Assembly: GCA_947034885.2 (NCBI GenBank)
Contig: OX344758.2
Span: 22,099,067 to 22,163,066 of the forward strand
Direction of reading: 5' to 3'
Length of the DNA stretch: 64,000 nt
Source: Thuidium tamariscinum
Lineage: Eukaryota > Streptophyta > Bryopsida > Hypnales > Thuidiaceae
Shown: in pieces, positions 11,910 through 26,419 of the stretch
Numbering within the stretch: the stretch's first letter is position 1
Layout: each line of letters starts with the position of its first letter
Translations under genes and position numbers: made by a program
Notes under the pieces: model-generated
Told to the model about the DNA's origin: nothing
Databases searched by the model: none
What the model saw: only the letters and a program-made list of their open reading frames with translations

Positions 11910-14002
11910 ATGACGATGACTGCGGCCTCTTTGCAACACCGAATCTTTCCACCTTGGTTGCAAATTTCGTCTTCTTCCTCTTCCACCTCACAGAACGTGA
12001 GCCTCCGTATTGTGGCACCGTCTTCTTCGCTTGGTTGGGTTTTATCTCCCAGTCTACGAAGGTTTCCTGTGGAGTCTCGGCTGGGGAGAGCTCCAGGTGG
12101 AGTTGCAGAGGAGGAAGAAGTGGAAGAGGATGAATTATCGTCGTACGAGGAGGAATTAGGGCAAGAGGATGAGGCGGTAACAAGCCCTAATGGAAACTCT
12201 ACTGGGGCGAAAGTGAAGAGGACGTTCAGGTTGTTGGGGACGAAGGAGAAGAAGGAGCTTCGCGCTTATTCTCATAAATTGGGGAATGACATTTGCATCC
12301 ACCAGGTCTGTTTTCTCTCAAACGTTCTCTCAAATTTCTCTCCGTAATCAATTTTTTTCTCTTGGATAATGACATGCGAAGGAGATTAAGAGTTTGTGAA
12401 ATTGTAAGGACTGTTTCTTACTAAAGAGGACCTAGAGGAGTCATACTTTAGGGTTTCTTCCCTCCAGGCCTCATGACTTGGAGTCTTAGACTCCTAATAT
12501 TGGTATCAGAGTGGTCTTTGAAGACTCTCGTAATTACAAACCCTATGAAGCAGAGCATTTAGGGTCTGTGATAAGGCCGTCGCGTTTAGGGTTTGATAAA
12601 TTTATGAGAATAGATTCCATGGGGTTTGATGTCATTGATATTTGGTTTTTATGGTAGGGAACTCTATGCAACTCCTGTCCTATTTTAAGAATGTCCGTCG
12701 GGAAGCAGCCTGTAGGTCTCCGGTAATGCTGTAACCCTGTTTTTATGTGGTGGTCTGGTTTGCAGGTAGGGAAGTGGGGGTTGACTGCGAATTGCATTAC
12801 GGCTATCAGTGATGCATTGGAAGCAAATGAACTTGTCAAGGTGACTCTCAAACCCCAAATCTTCTAGGCGGCTCTTTTTCTTTCATTGTTGTGGCACATT
12901 CTAAAACCCTGTAAGCTCGGGAACCTACACCCGGTAGCTTACATCAGTTTTTTGTGGTTTCTTATTAGAGTGAATTTCATTTCATTTTATTTTTAATGTG
13001 AGTGTTATCCCCATTTTTTTGAAGATTCTAACGCACTAAAGGATGTTTTACTCGGATTGGATTTGTATGAATAAGTTTTGAATCTTCAAAGTTTTGCTCC
13101 GGGAGTGAGTAAAACTGTGTATACTGTCCCTTCAAGCGTTACAGTCTTGATGTTGTATTTTGTTATATTCACTAGATTCTAAATATCTACTCGCTGGTAA
13201 TATACTCCACTTATAGCCTATCATGACATGACCATGAGTTCTCCCACGAGAAAGGATTCACTACCTTGCTCAATTTTGAACCGAATTGATTCTGAGTTAT
13301 TATATAACTTCACCAGTCTATTTACTAGTGTTCGTTTCCCTTGCACTTTATATTTCTGTGGATGTGGGTTTCCGAATTGAATGGAGTATGACGAAACATC
13401 TGTGCTCCTTAGTGCTGTTAAGTGTGCACTGCTTGCCTTGTGCACTGAATCTGATTTTGGTGTACTGGAACTTTTTCAGATTAGGGTACTCGACAACCTG
13501 GATGAAGAGTTTGATGACACCGCGAGGCAGCTGGAGGGCGAAACTGGAGCTCAAATTGTGGGTAAGATGGGGAGAACACTGTTGCTGTATCGGCCTAGCA
13601 TGCGCAAGCTTAAAGCAGCACAAGCAGCTGAACAGAAAGTCTCGCAGTATCAAAAAAGGAAAAACATGCTGGCCTCAAGAACGGTAACGTCCTCTCTTCT
13701 CCAGAATCTCTTCAATTGATTTTAAAATCTGAGTGAACATAATATTTTTATCTATGAGGGGAATTGGCTCTGACATTACTTATGGAGACTACCAATACTA
13801 GCCATGTGCAACTAAAGTCTAACTAGTCAAGCCATTGCAGACATGTCAACTGCTGGTATATCTTCGAGATTTATCAAACAGTCCTTTCAGACAGAGTCCT
13901 AATTTTGGTTTCAGGATCATTTTGTATTTACAAGGGCGTGCCCTCGTTTTTCTGCAGAGAAGTAGCGGATCGTTTCCAAGAGCTTCGGGGGGAAAGAGAT
14001 GA
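11910..14002 (+). CDS. Single CRM-domain (CRS1/YhbY) RNA-binding protein, likely organellar
   Basis: CRM domains bind RNA and act in organellar group II intron splicing or in ribosome assembly, as bacterial YhbY does. Proposed exons: 11910-12305, 12766-12840, 13480-13683 and 13958-14002, all joined in phase 0 at GT-AG borders, giving 239 aa. The start is the first ATG of the frame, just after TTTGCAGCG; a second ATG lies two codons on. The N-terminus (residues 1-60) is rich in Ser and Arg and poor in acidic residues, like a transit peptide. An acidic stretch (EEEEVEEDELSSYEEELG) follows. The CRM fold spans about 109-205: LGTKEKKELRAYSHKLG, the GxxG loop in VGKWGLT (133-139), the helix ITAISDALEANELVK, then GKMGRTLLLYRPS. 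It resembles the one-domain plant CRM proteins. The last exon (RSSGSFPRASGGKR) is less certain: without that splice the frame ends at 13719. Confidence 0.85.
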
Positions 14003-14802
14003 CATTCTACAGCAGAAAATTATGACCTGTTCTAGTTTAGAATGATTTTGCAGGTACCTTAATAAGAGTTCTCGTGAAGTTCAATTCTGCTTCATGTTGG
14101 TATCCATCAGTTAGCGATACTTTTTCCCCTCTTATTAACGTAGTGTAAAGTTCATCCTTTGATGACAGTATCAAGAAAACTACAGTACTGGTTATTGTCA
14201 ACCATAAAATTTCTAAGCTGTATTCAGCAATGTTTTTACGTTCCAGCTGTTAGATTTTACCTGATGAGACAATGTCACTGTTTTTAATATTGTAAACGAC
14301 GTGACAGAAAGGCACTTCACTGATTGGGTAAATCTTATTACTGTAAAATCTTCAGGAAATTCTACGGGATTGACTGTTATGGGCAGCTGAAGGTTGTGTG
14401 TTTCGCGCTTTTGCAGAAGAACTTCATAAGGGATGAGTGTTCCAATCCTCGTTCCAAACTGGACTGAAATCGACTCCAGCAGCATCCACCTGGGGACCGT
14501 ACGGTAACTGCACCCAATTGCAAACCTTACCCACAAGTGACATTTTGAAAATTTGTAGTTCATTCATATAGTGTCCAAAAAGACAAGTTAAGATGCATTG
14601 GAATTGTTTTTGGACAAGATTTAACAAAATTTAAGGTGAATATTAATAGGAATCTTATTCAATTATTTACTGGTATTAGGTTGTTTTTTGGAGTGCATAC
14701 TTTAGTTTCTGTATTTCATGCCGCTGTGATGTAGGTGTTGGTGTAGGGTTCCCAGTGCCTGGATTCTTTAGGTTGGTCTCAAAAGTGCCCTTCCATTATA
14801 TA
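14003..14802. other. 3' flank of the CRM gene, no further gene seen
   Basis: Probably includes the 3' UTR. Frames of 67 and 116 codons on the minus strand (14213-14627) have no family resemblance and I do not call them. Confidence 0.4.
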
Positions 14803-15956
14803 TTAACCCTGTAAGGATGGGCTGGTCACTGTGGAAATCATTTTTTTATTACAGTGCAAATCACCTACTTTAACCCTTAAAGTTCTTTGACTATTTTTTC
14901 ACCAAAATCGCTCCAAAACTGCCATTTTTAACACAAGTGCAAAATATTTGGAAAATATTATTTCTAGACACATGTAACCGTAGGATTTTGTAGTATGTTG
15001 GTTAGAGAAGATGGGGGGAAATTTTCAGAAATTTCTACTTTGTGGGTTACAAGATAAGAGTGTTTGAATTGACCAAAATCTTTTTTTGGCCCCACAAAAA
15101 ACCAAGCAATTGCATTTTACAAGCTCACATTTGTGTGAAAAAAAGTCCAAAATGGTGGTGCTTATTTGGATTCATTCTTCAAGTCATGTTGGCTACATCT
15201 TTGAAGAATTCAAGTCATTTGGAATTGTACAACATATAAGAAAAAAATAGTAAGTAGAAAGAATAGAGAATGCTTCAAAATACTAAATGGTTAGAATTTT
15301 ATTTTTGAAATTGAAAATTGCCAATCCCAATGGTTCAAATGATGTACAGAAAAATCTGCACCTAATATTTTTATTTTTTTTGAAAATACTGAAAATAAAC
15401 TAAAATAAAGGACTTCAAAGTTTATTTTAGAATAGTGAATCCATAACTATTTACAAACTAAAACTCTTCATAATTTTTGACTTGATGATCCAAATGGAAT
15501 TATTCAAAGCTTTCCATGGATATGTGAATCCATATAACCAATTAAAAAATTTTGTTGCTAAAAAAGATGATTTTTACAGATTTGTCTGAATTGCTCAAGT
15601 TGAGAAAGAAACAACATATTAAGCAATAACTTTTTAACTATGGAGTCAAAAGTTACGAAAATTGTTGGGCTTTAAAGATATTCCTCATCCACACCTTCTA
15701 TTAAAGTTTGATCCCCCAAAATAGAAATCTCTAGTCACATGTGCTTGCCCAAAAATTTTATGTTGCCAAAAAAAGGCATTTTGGTCCTTTAGGGGTTAAG
15801 AAAATCAAAAGTACTCATTAAAAGCCAAGTTATAGTACAAGACCTCTTGTTTTTACACAAAACTCCAAGGATGAACAATTGCACTTTTGTATTACATAGA
15901 AGACTTCCCTATCATTGATTGGACACTTGATGTCCACAATGGCCTTTGAAGGTTAA
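14803..15956 (-). mobile_element. R3-family TTAA MITE (minus orientation) split by an inserted TTAA element
   Basis: The pieces 14803-14873 and 15796-15956 together form one copy of the ~220-bp R3 MITE seen intact at 26191-26412, in reverse. The left outer end is TTAACCCTGTAAGGATGG and the right outer end is CCTTTGAAGGTTAA. The reverse complement of the right piece runs from the end through AAGTGTCC and GGTCTTGTAC to a TTAA, and the reverse complement of the left piece continues from that TTAA with the expected GATTTCCAC segment. The intact copy has a TTAA at the same internal position (TTTTTTTAAGCAAATG). Confidence 0.72.
14870..15799 (+). mobile_element. TTAA element A (~930 bp, type 1, non-coding)
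   Basis: Begins TTAACCCTTAAAG and ends CCTTTAGGGGTTAA, so it is bounded by TTAA with inverted ends. The interior shares blocks with the other type 1 copies: CTATTTTTTCACCAAAA near the left end, a CCAATCCCAATGG block, an AATGGAATTATTCAAAG block, and AAGTTACGAAAATTGTTGGG near the right end. No open frame of useful length. It is nested inside an R3 copy. Confidence 0.78.
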
Positions 15957-16019
15957 GGTAGGTGGTTGTAAAACCAACCATGAACCAATTTTGTCTAAAT
16001 GTGTTGTATACATTTAAGA

Positions 16020-16252
16020 TATCTTGTCAACCCACAAATGATATGGAGGCCATTTTTTGGTCAATGAACAAGTAAAAATCTCTTTGTGTAGGATAGATAT
16101 GCAACTATTCATCCTTAGAATTAGAAGTAGAAAGGGAAGATATTTTACAATACTTTGGTTTTCAATGAGAGTTTTAGATTTTTTGAATCAATGGTTCCCA
16201 TGTATCAAAATTCATGATTTTCGTGGTCACTAGCTTATTGTTTAAGGATTAA
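16020..16252 (+). mobile_element. R3-family TTAA MITE, abutting element B
   Basis: Shares with the intact R3 copy the run GTGTAGGATAGATATGCAAC, TTCATCCTTAGAATT, the AGAAGGGAAGATATTTTAC-like core and the GTGGTCAC end block. Its right end, AAGGATTAA, coincides with the left TTAA (16249-16252) of element B, so the two elements share one TTAA. The left end is diverged and approximate. Confidence 0.5.
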
Positions 16253-17199
16253 TTCCAGAAGGTTTTGACTATGTTTTCACCAAAAACGCTCCAAAGCTGC
16301 CATTTCTAAAGCAAGTACAAAATTTCAGAAAAAACATCTTTGAACATTTGTAACCACAGGATCTTGTATTGTACTAGTTCAAGAAGATATGGAAAAAATT
16401 TCATAAATTTCCATTGTGTAGATTGCAAGATATTAGTGTTTGAATTGTCAAATAACCATTTTTTGACCCTGCAAAAATCCAGGCAACTACACTTCAGTAG
16501 CTTTTATTTATATGAAAAAATATCGAAAATGTTTGTAACTCTTTGGATTCATTCTTCAATTCAAGTTGGCTACTTGCTTGAAAATTTTCAAATAATTTGG
16601 AATTGTACAAGATGTAGGAAAAAATAAATAAGTAGAAAGAAGTAGAAAATGATCCAAAATACTAAATTGTTAACTATTTTTTTATGGGATTGAAAAATGC
16701 CAATCCCAATGGCTGTAATGTTGTAATAAACAATATACACCCAATTTTTGTATTCTTATTCAAAAATATTCAAAAATGAGTAAAATAAATTACTTCAAAG
16801 TTTATTTTAGTATAGAGATTCCATAAGTACCCATAAGCTATCCACAAACTAAAACTCCTATAACTTTCATCTCATTAATCAAGATGGAATGATTCATAAC
16901 TTTCCAAGTAGATAAAAATCTAAAGAACAAATTTGAAATTTGAAAATTCAAAAAAAGTGATTTTTGAAGAAGTTTTTTTTTTCTACTTGGGTTGCCCACC
17001 GCGTAGAAAAAACTACATATCATACAATAACTTTTTCACTATGTAGTCAAAAGTTATTAAAATTGTTGGGCCTTAAAGCTACTCCTCAAACACATGTTCT
17101 GTGAAAATTTCAAAGGAAAAAAATAAAAACTCCATTCGTAGTAAGCTGCCCAAAATTGCTATGTTGCTAAAAAACGTAGTTTGGTGCTCTAGGGGTTAA
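16249..17199 (+). mobile_element. TTAA element B (~951 bp, type 1, non-coding)
   Basis: Left end TTAATTCCAGAAGG (diverged), right end CTAGGGGTTAA. The interior aligns along its whole length with A, H and I: CTATGTTTTCACCAAAA, TGCCAATCCCAATGG, ATCTCATTAATCAAGATGG and AAAATTGTTGGGCC all occur in order. Confidence 0.72.
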
Positions 17200-17964
17200 T
17201 TGGAGGTGAGAGATGTTTCAACAGTCTTAGATTGTCATTTTATAATGACGTGCCCTAGATTTTGAGAAAATTTGGTCCCTTCCATAATGGTTGTACTATA
17301 GTGTACAAATATCTATTGGGACCATTCACCCATCTCCAATAAATTCAATTACAATAGTAAACTATTACATGTAAGGTGGAAGTACTAATTACCACATATG
17401 TTCCTAATAGTGGGCCCTAGATTCACCTAATTGTATGCGTAGATTTTAGTAAATGTATCCTCTAAATGTTTAATTTTGATTAGCTAACACATGTGAAGGA
17501 CACATACGAACTTACATTTATTGATAGCTGATTTTCACAAATTTCAAATTTGGGTGCACCTAAGAGAAAGTTTCATTGGTTTATGGAGCCAACACTTTGA
17601 AAAATCATAGAAATTGCATACAACATGTGCAAAAAATCTAATTTTTTTTAATATTTAAGATTTTCACACGCTAATTCACAAAAATATAATTTTTACAAAG
17701 AGATGCCTCCAACTATGTTGGATTGCTTATATTGATGGTTTTGGATGCTCCCACTCAAGTAAAACATTTCTAAACAACTCAAGTGAGAACATGGCTTTAA
17801 TAGAACCTGACTATCATCCGATTTCAAGATTCTGTCTGTCTAATAAGTAAGGAGTGCGTATGATTCTTTCAGACCTATGAATAAATAGTTCCATGTTCCA
17901 ATTGATTGTTGAGGCAGCTAACTTAGCTCCTGAAGAATGCCAACAGAAGATTTTTGCATTATCT

Positions 17965-18893
17965 TTAACCCCTAAAGGCCCAAGGCCATTTTTCTATCAA
18001 AAACCACTCTAAACTGTCATTTTTGTTGTATTCATCCAAAAGAACAAAAAAAAGTGTTTTTGTAGAATCTAAGTATAGGATCTTCTACTTTGTTTGTGTG
18101 AGATCATGTGGTAAAAGTTTCATGAAGTTTGACCGTATAGATTGGAAGATATGAGCATTCAAAGTTTGAAAATATAGTTTTTTTAAACACTGCCTTGCAA
18201 TTTCAAATGACTTTGATTGCCATTTGTTGAATTCTTTTGCACTATGGACTTTGAATTAAAACTTTTTGTGTTTAAGAATTGAGTTGAAAGTCTAGGAAAA
18301 AAATTTCAAAAAAGAAAATGCTTGATTTTCATTCCTTAAAAAATTATTAAGTAGAGGTAGGTCCAAGATTGAAAGAAAAATTAAATTGTTAATAGCTCTA
18401 AGATAGAATTGAAACACAATAATCCTAATGGTGAGATTGTTCTAGCAAGAAAATATAACCTTGTCAAGCAGTTTTTTTTGAAAAATTGTCGAAATTGCAT
18501 TCAGAAATGAATCCTATAAGTTATTTTTTCAAAAATTGCCTAAAAACAAGATTGTTCATAACTTTCACATAACCAATCCAAATGGAATGAATCAAAGCTT
18601 TACACATAGACAAAAATATAATCTATAAGATAAAAAAAATAAAAAATAAAAATTTCAAGTTTTTGTGGATTTGTTTTTCCGCCCGCCGAGTTAAAATCCA
18701 TGCTTTTTGTGGTATAACTTTTGCTCTTGGGCACCAATTGAAATAAAAATTATATTCCCACAAAGCTAATCAGTTTTCCTATCTTATGAGAAAGTTTCAA
18801 GAAGATTCATCAAAAATTGAGGTTTACGGAACCTGCCTGAAGCCCCGAACTCCAAATTGTCCCTCGAGGAGACAATGGGCTTTTAGGGGTTAA
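17965..18893 (+). mobile_element. TTAA element C (~929 bp, type 2, non-coding)
   Basis: Left end TTAACCCCTAAAGGCCCAAG, right end CTTTTAGGGGTTAA: inverted ends of about 13-14 bp bounded by TTAA. Type 2 interior: TATCAAAAACCACTC near the left end, CATGAAGTTTGACCGTATAG, TTGGAAGATATGAGCATTC, a CCAATCCAAATGGAATGA block in the middle, CCGCCCGCCGAG, and ATAACTTTTGCTC towards the right. No protein can be read from it. Confidence 0.82.
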
Positions 18894-19362
18894 AGGTATC
18901 ACTCATTCCTACTGTTTGGGGAGGACTGAAGTAACTGCAGGACCTTAAATCCTACCATCGAAGGTGGGCCCAACGGGGTAATTTTAAATTTTTTGAGGTA
19001 AAAGTGAAAGAAAAGCTTCCAAGTTTTTGTGCCATGTCTAGGGTACATATTGAACCTCTCCTAGCTAATTTGGGGTCTATGATTGCAAATATGAATTCAG
19101 AATTTGCAAAAAGAATTATTTGCAAAAAATTAAAAACTTCCTACGTTTTCACCTGAGGTAAATCCACCGTGCTGGGCCCATCTTTGATGGTAGGATTTAA
19201 CATCCTCCGAAGTAACTTAGGGTCCTTGCAATCAATTTTCTAAAACTGGAGAAATTGCTTCCTCTAATCTCATTGGTTCCTTTCTTCATCCTTGACATGG
19301 GCAACCATGAATTCACATTGGCAATTGAGTGGGCGGCAGTGCACGTCGGAAGGCTGCTAAGG

Positions 19363-19860
19363 TAGAGGTCCCGACTCCGACCGAGCATTAAAAAGCAAAC
19401 AGAGGTACATTTTGCTTTCTTCAATGTACCAAATCTACACTTTTCAGGAGGTGGTCCACAACATATGACTGCCCACTTTTTTCAACTTCAAAAATTTGGA
19501 ACTAATTTCACAAAGCTTCAAAAAATATGAAACAGCATGGGTTAGATGTCTATTCTATAATAGAACCTCTCTTACTTGACCCTCTTTGGGTTGATAACCT
19601 CTGTAACTCAATGTGTTAGACCAATCCTGGACTGAGCCAAATTTCAAAGGATGTGAGTAAATCTGACCCTCTTGAAGTGAATAAACCTCTGTAACACAAT
19701 ATGTCAAAGTAGTCCAGCACTGATTGAGTTAGAGAGGTTCTACTATACTTGTCTTTCAAGGAAAATTTACTAAAAAAAATACTTCTAGATGTTTTACCTC
19801 TCCAAAATTCAGTTCCAACCCTTAAGCTTAAATGGTTGGTTTGTGGACCTCCTCCTTTAC
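19363..19860 (+). mobile_element. R2-family repeat, interrupted by an Emigrant-like element
   Basis: Shares with copies at 24586, 37306, 47453 and 54694 a block with TACATT near two TGTACCAAAT-like segments, GGAGGTGGTCCA, CAACTTCAAAA, CAAAGCTTC and AAAATATGAAA. The outer ends resemble AAGGTAGAGGTCC and GGACCTCCTCC. In the copy at 37306 the sequence passes directly from GTCAATTATACTTGTC, whereas here a ~194-bp element splits the same place. Ends are approximate. Confidence 0.5.
19554..19747. mobile_element. Emigrant/pogo-like MITE (~194 bp)
   Basis: Terminal inverted repeats of about 20 bp: TATAATAGAACCTCTCTTAC on the left; the right end reads back as TATAGTAGAACCTCTCTAAC. The arms contain further inverted matches (GTAACTCAATGTGTTAGACC against CTGTAACACAATATGTC). 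The AGAACCTCT ends and TA-rich borders resemble the plant Emigrant (Tc1/mariner, pogo-like) MITEs, which duplicate TA. Comparison with the uninterrupted repeat at 37306 supports a TA-type insertion point. Confidence 0.65.
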
Positions 19861-20292
19861 TGTCTCCGTGTCTGGATAGGCTCATCAGGAAGTTCGTCAG
19901 CAGCGATGGCCCCAACTGACTCGCAGCATGGCGGAGAGCACCACACTGAGGACTGCAAGGGGCCAGTGAATGGCTTTTCTGGTGATGGAGTTTGAAATGA
20001 CAAATGCGCTTCCTTACACATCCAAGAAGGGTAATTATGTTCTCACTTTCTTGGACTTTCTTAGGGATGATGTTTGCAATGTGAATCTGGTCTAGAAGTA
20101 GGTCTACATTCATTCTTAAGACCCTTAGTAACAACATTTTTTAACACCAAGTGAGAACATACTTGTAAAGACTTGGCTCTCTACACAACCCGACATAAAC
20201 TTTTGTAGAGTTCAACAATGGTATTAGGTTCAAAGCCTCTCCAACCTTCATTAGGATGACTTTGAGGTGTATGACTTTGAGGTGTAGTTACT

Positions 20293-20500
20293 TTAACCCT
20301 ATAAGGTGGTTGTAGGCACTAAGTGTTGGATGAATGATAGAGATCCTTCTATATAAGATAGAGTGCAAATGAAGTTCATCATTAGAATTTTGTGCCAAAG
20401 AAAGGGAGGTCTTGTACAATAGTTTGACCTCCAATGATTGTTTTTGGGTTTTTTAGAAGATGAATCACATTGTATTCCAAACAATGATTATGGTAGAACC
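20293..20500 (+). mobile_element. R3-family TTAA MITE, right end decayed
   Basis: Left end TTAACCCTATAAGGTGG. The body follows the intact R3 copy: CACTAAGTGTTGGATG, ATCCTTCTATATAAGA, GAGGTCTTGTACAATAG, TTTGACCTCCAATGA, ATGAATCACATTGTA. The right terminal TTAA is not recognisable. Confidence 0.6.
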
Positions 20501-20867
20501 TCCATTAGTCCATCCTTTATACATAACATTGTTAAACCCACTAACATTCAATCCCCTGTGTGGAGGTATAATTCCCTCTTATATACCTGGGGGGGATTTA
20601 ATTTAATTGTGACAAAGCTAATAGGTTCCAACTCTAGAGGTGGGTGTTAGAATTTAAGGTCGGGTTTGGTGAGGTGGCCCAACATGCAATATAGAGTCAC
20701 AAAACTATGCATGGTAGACTTTTGGGTTGCTTTTCAAATTCCACGGATCAGGTGCCGCCTTCAAAAAGCAATAATTGTGTTTGAACATGGTAAGTTCGAG
20801 TGTTGGAGAACTCTACTTGGGGGGGAACAAAAAGGAAACCCCAACGATCGTTAACAATGTTATGATA

Positions 20868-20995
20868 AGTGAGTCCTCTATAAGTCAATGTTGTTAGAGC
20901 AATCCTATACTAGGCCACATTACAAAGGTTATGACTAGAATTGACCCTCTGAAAGCCAATAAACCTCTCCAATTCATTGTTGTCTGACCAGTCCC
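20868..20995. mobile_element. Degenerate copy of the Emigrant-like MITE
   Basis: GAGTCCTCTATAAGTCAATG, TTGTTAGAGCAATCC, TTGACCCTCTGAAAG and AATAAACCTCTCCAATTC match the interior of the element at 19554-19747 in the same order. The ends are diverged. Confidence 0.45.
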
Positions 20996-22144
20996 CCACC
21001 TAAGGGAGAAACACCCATTTCCATCCTTGTACCTATTCTTGGATCCTAGAGTACCACTAAATCTATCCATAAGCATTCATTAAAGCGTCCAACAAATGTT
21101 TAATTCTAATTTGCTGATGCAGTTGTAAGACACATGTACAGTTTTTATTCATTGACAACTGATTTTAGCAGGTGTTCATTTAAAGGTACACCTATCAAAT
21201 GGTTCCAGTGGTCTAGGGAGCCAACACTTTGGAAATTTATAGAAATTACATATTGATTCCGAAAATTTTAATTTTTTTTTGAATATTCATGATTTTCACT
21301 CGCTAATACTAGAAAAATATCAGTTTTAGAAAATGCTGCCTCCAACTATGCTGGATTCCTTATTTGGACGGTTTTGGGTGTTTCCACTGTACTGGTTTAG
21401 GATGGTTTCATTGTACAGTACCACTGTTCTAAAGAACTTGTTCACTGTTCATGGTCTTATCTGGTCAACGAATGAAAATATCTGTTGCACAGTGGGCAGG
21501 AAATCACAGATTGGATGATTGGATCATTACAGTTTCCGAGTCTGCTTCGGACCCTCCGAAAGGTATCATTGTCTCCTTTTTTCGTACGAACTTACTGCAT
21601 GAGCTCCACATCAATCAGGTTCGCACACTTCAAGAGAACCTTGGATCCCAGGCTCACTCTGTTTCCTTCGTCAACAACAGCTGAAGATTGCCAGGCGGAA
21701 GTTCTTTTGAGAGAGCGCTTCTAGCTGACTTGCAGCTCCATCACGTAAGGATTTCTGTCTCAGCTGAATCTTTCTCTTGCACACGCATTTTCCATTGCCT
21801 TGCTCCGTGCAATACATTCTTCAGGCCGGCTAGGAGTCCCTGGAAATAGGGATTTAGAAGAGCAGACGAATAAATTCTTTTGTGTCAAGAATCTGAAGCT
21901 CATCGCAGGTGGGAGGCTCCAAAAGCCAGAAGAGGGGAAAAATCTAAATTCTTTTTATGCAGAGGAGAGGCTCCGAACTCTTCAGGAAGAAGACATCGAG
22001 ATTCTTTTTGTGCACAATCTTGAGCTGGATCATTGCACTCAGTTGGGTGGCCACGAAAGCAACAGAACGAAGATATCTTGATTCTTCTTTTGTGATTTCG
22101 ATCTCCAAGATGCTGTAGAATTTGTGGGCACTGAGTTGTGTGCA

Positions 22145-22170
22145 TCTGTCTGTCTGTCTGTCTGTCTGTG
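22145..22170 (+). repeat. (TCTG)n microsatellite in the alkenal reductase leader
   Basis: About six TCTG units, ending 22 bases before the start codon. It lies just before TGTGCAGG, which could be a 3' splice site of a leader intron; if so, the repeat would form part of its pyrimidine-rich tract. Confidence 0.85.
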
Positions 22171-22192
22171 CAGGAAGTAGAAGTTGGGAAGC

Positions 22193-25541
<3,349 letters not shown>

Positions 25542-26190
25542 AGTCTATCGCGTGAGGGCTTCTAAATACCATATTTCTAGCTACTATGGTTGATGCTGCT
25601 GCACTTTAAATTAGTCCTCCTCCTCAAGGAATGGAGGACATTTTGTGTGTAATATCTGTAGCAAAATAGGTACATTTTGATCGAGGTACTCTGAATAGGG
25701 GACAGTTTTATGAACTTACTTTAATCAAGCATGCTTGACATTGTACTGTACATATCTTATTAACCTTGCAGAAAGACGGAACGTTTTATAAGGCAAGTCA
25801 AAAACTCTCTACTACTATTGGTGAGTGTAGTTAACCTATTTTGTTTATGTCAAATTATGAACTTCAAGTAGTATAGACAAGGGTTAAGCTATACATGTTT
25901 CAGCTACACAGTTCACGAAATACTTGTCTGAATCCCTACCAAGTCATGAATCTACAGGAAAAGGGTTAGAGGATTAAATCGTTGTTTTAATTCAATGAAA
26001 TCCTTGACTGTGTCATCCACGGACTTGAGAGTGACTAAGAAAAGGAGGAGAAAGAAATCACTCCAGGCTAAGGTGAAGAGCAAAACTTCCTTGAAATTTG
26101 CCAGTTTGGCTGCTGGGATGATGAGGGAGGCACTAATCCACAGCCCCACCCACAGCCCGGCAACCACAGCTAAATTTTCATGAAACATGA

Positions 26191-26412
26191 TTAACCCTAG
26201 AAGGATGCAGCCATCACTAAGTGTCCAAGGGATGGCAGAGAATCCTTCTATGTAGGACAAAAGTGTAGACGTTCATCCTTTGAATTTTGTGTGGAATTTT
26301 AGGAGGTCTTGTACAATAGTTTTGACCTGTGATGAGTGCTATTGGGTTTTTTTAAGCAAATGATTCACATGGTACCAAAAAGGTTGATTTCCACTCATTC
26401 TTCTAGGGTTAA
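26191..26412 (+). mobile_element. R3-family TTAA MITE, intact reference copy (222 bp)
   Basis: Left end TTAACCCTAGAAGGATG; the right end read on the other strand is TTAACCCTAGAAGAATG, so 16 of 17 bases match, including the TTAA. The interior has AGTGTCCAAGGGATGG, AATCCTTCTATGTAGGAC, GAGGTCTTGTACAATAG and TGATTCACATGG. No coding capacity. Other copies: 14803-15956 (split), 16020, 20293, 54465. The ends strongly resemble the piggyBac terminus, which starts CCCTAGAAAGA after a TTAA target. Confidence 0.8.
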
Positions 26413-26419
26413 TCTACCT

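Noticed and set aside
11587..12183. 198-codon minus-strand open frame
   Set aside because: It overlaps exon 1 of the CRM gene on the other strand. The plus-strand CRM domain is convincing, and the minus frame has no family resemblance.
21300..22190. Possible additional exons upstream of the alkenal reductase (several overlapping frames)
   Set aside because: Frames on both strands are of similar length and none has recognisable protein content. The spliced gene is complete from 22193. The stretch may be leader or promoter DNA.
25952..26260. 102-codon hydrophobic minus-strand frame with apparent membrane segments
   Set aside because: Its N-terminal third lies inside the R3 MITE that starts at 26191, so it cannot be one intact gene. 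The remainder matches nothing I recognise.
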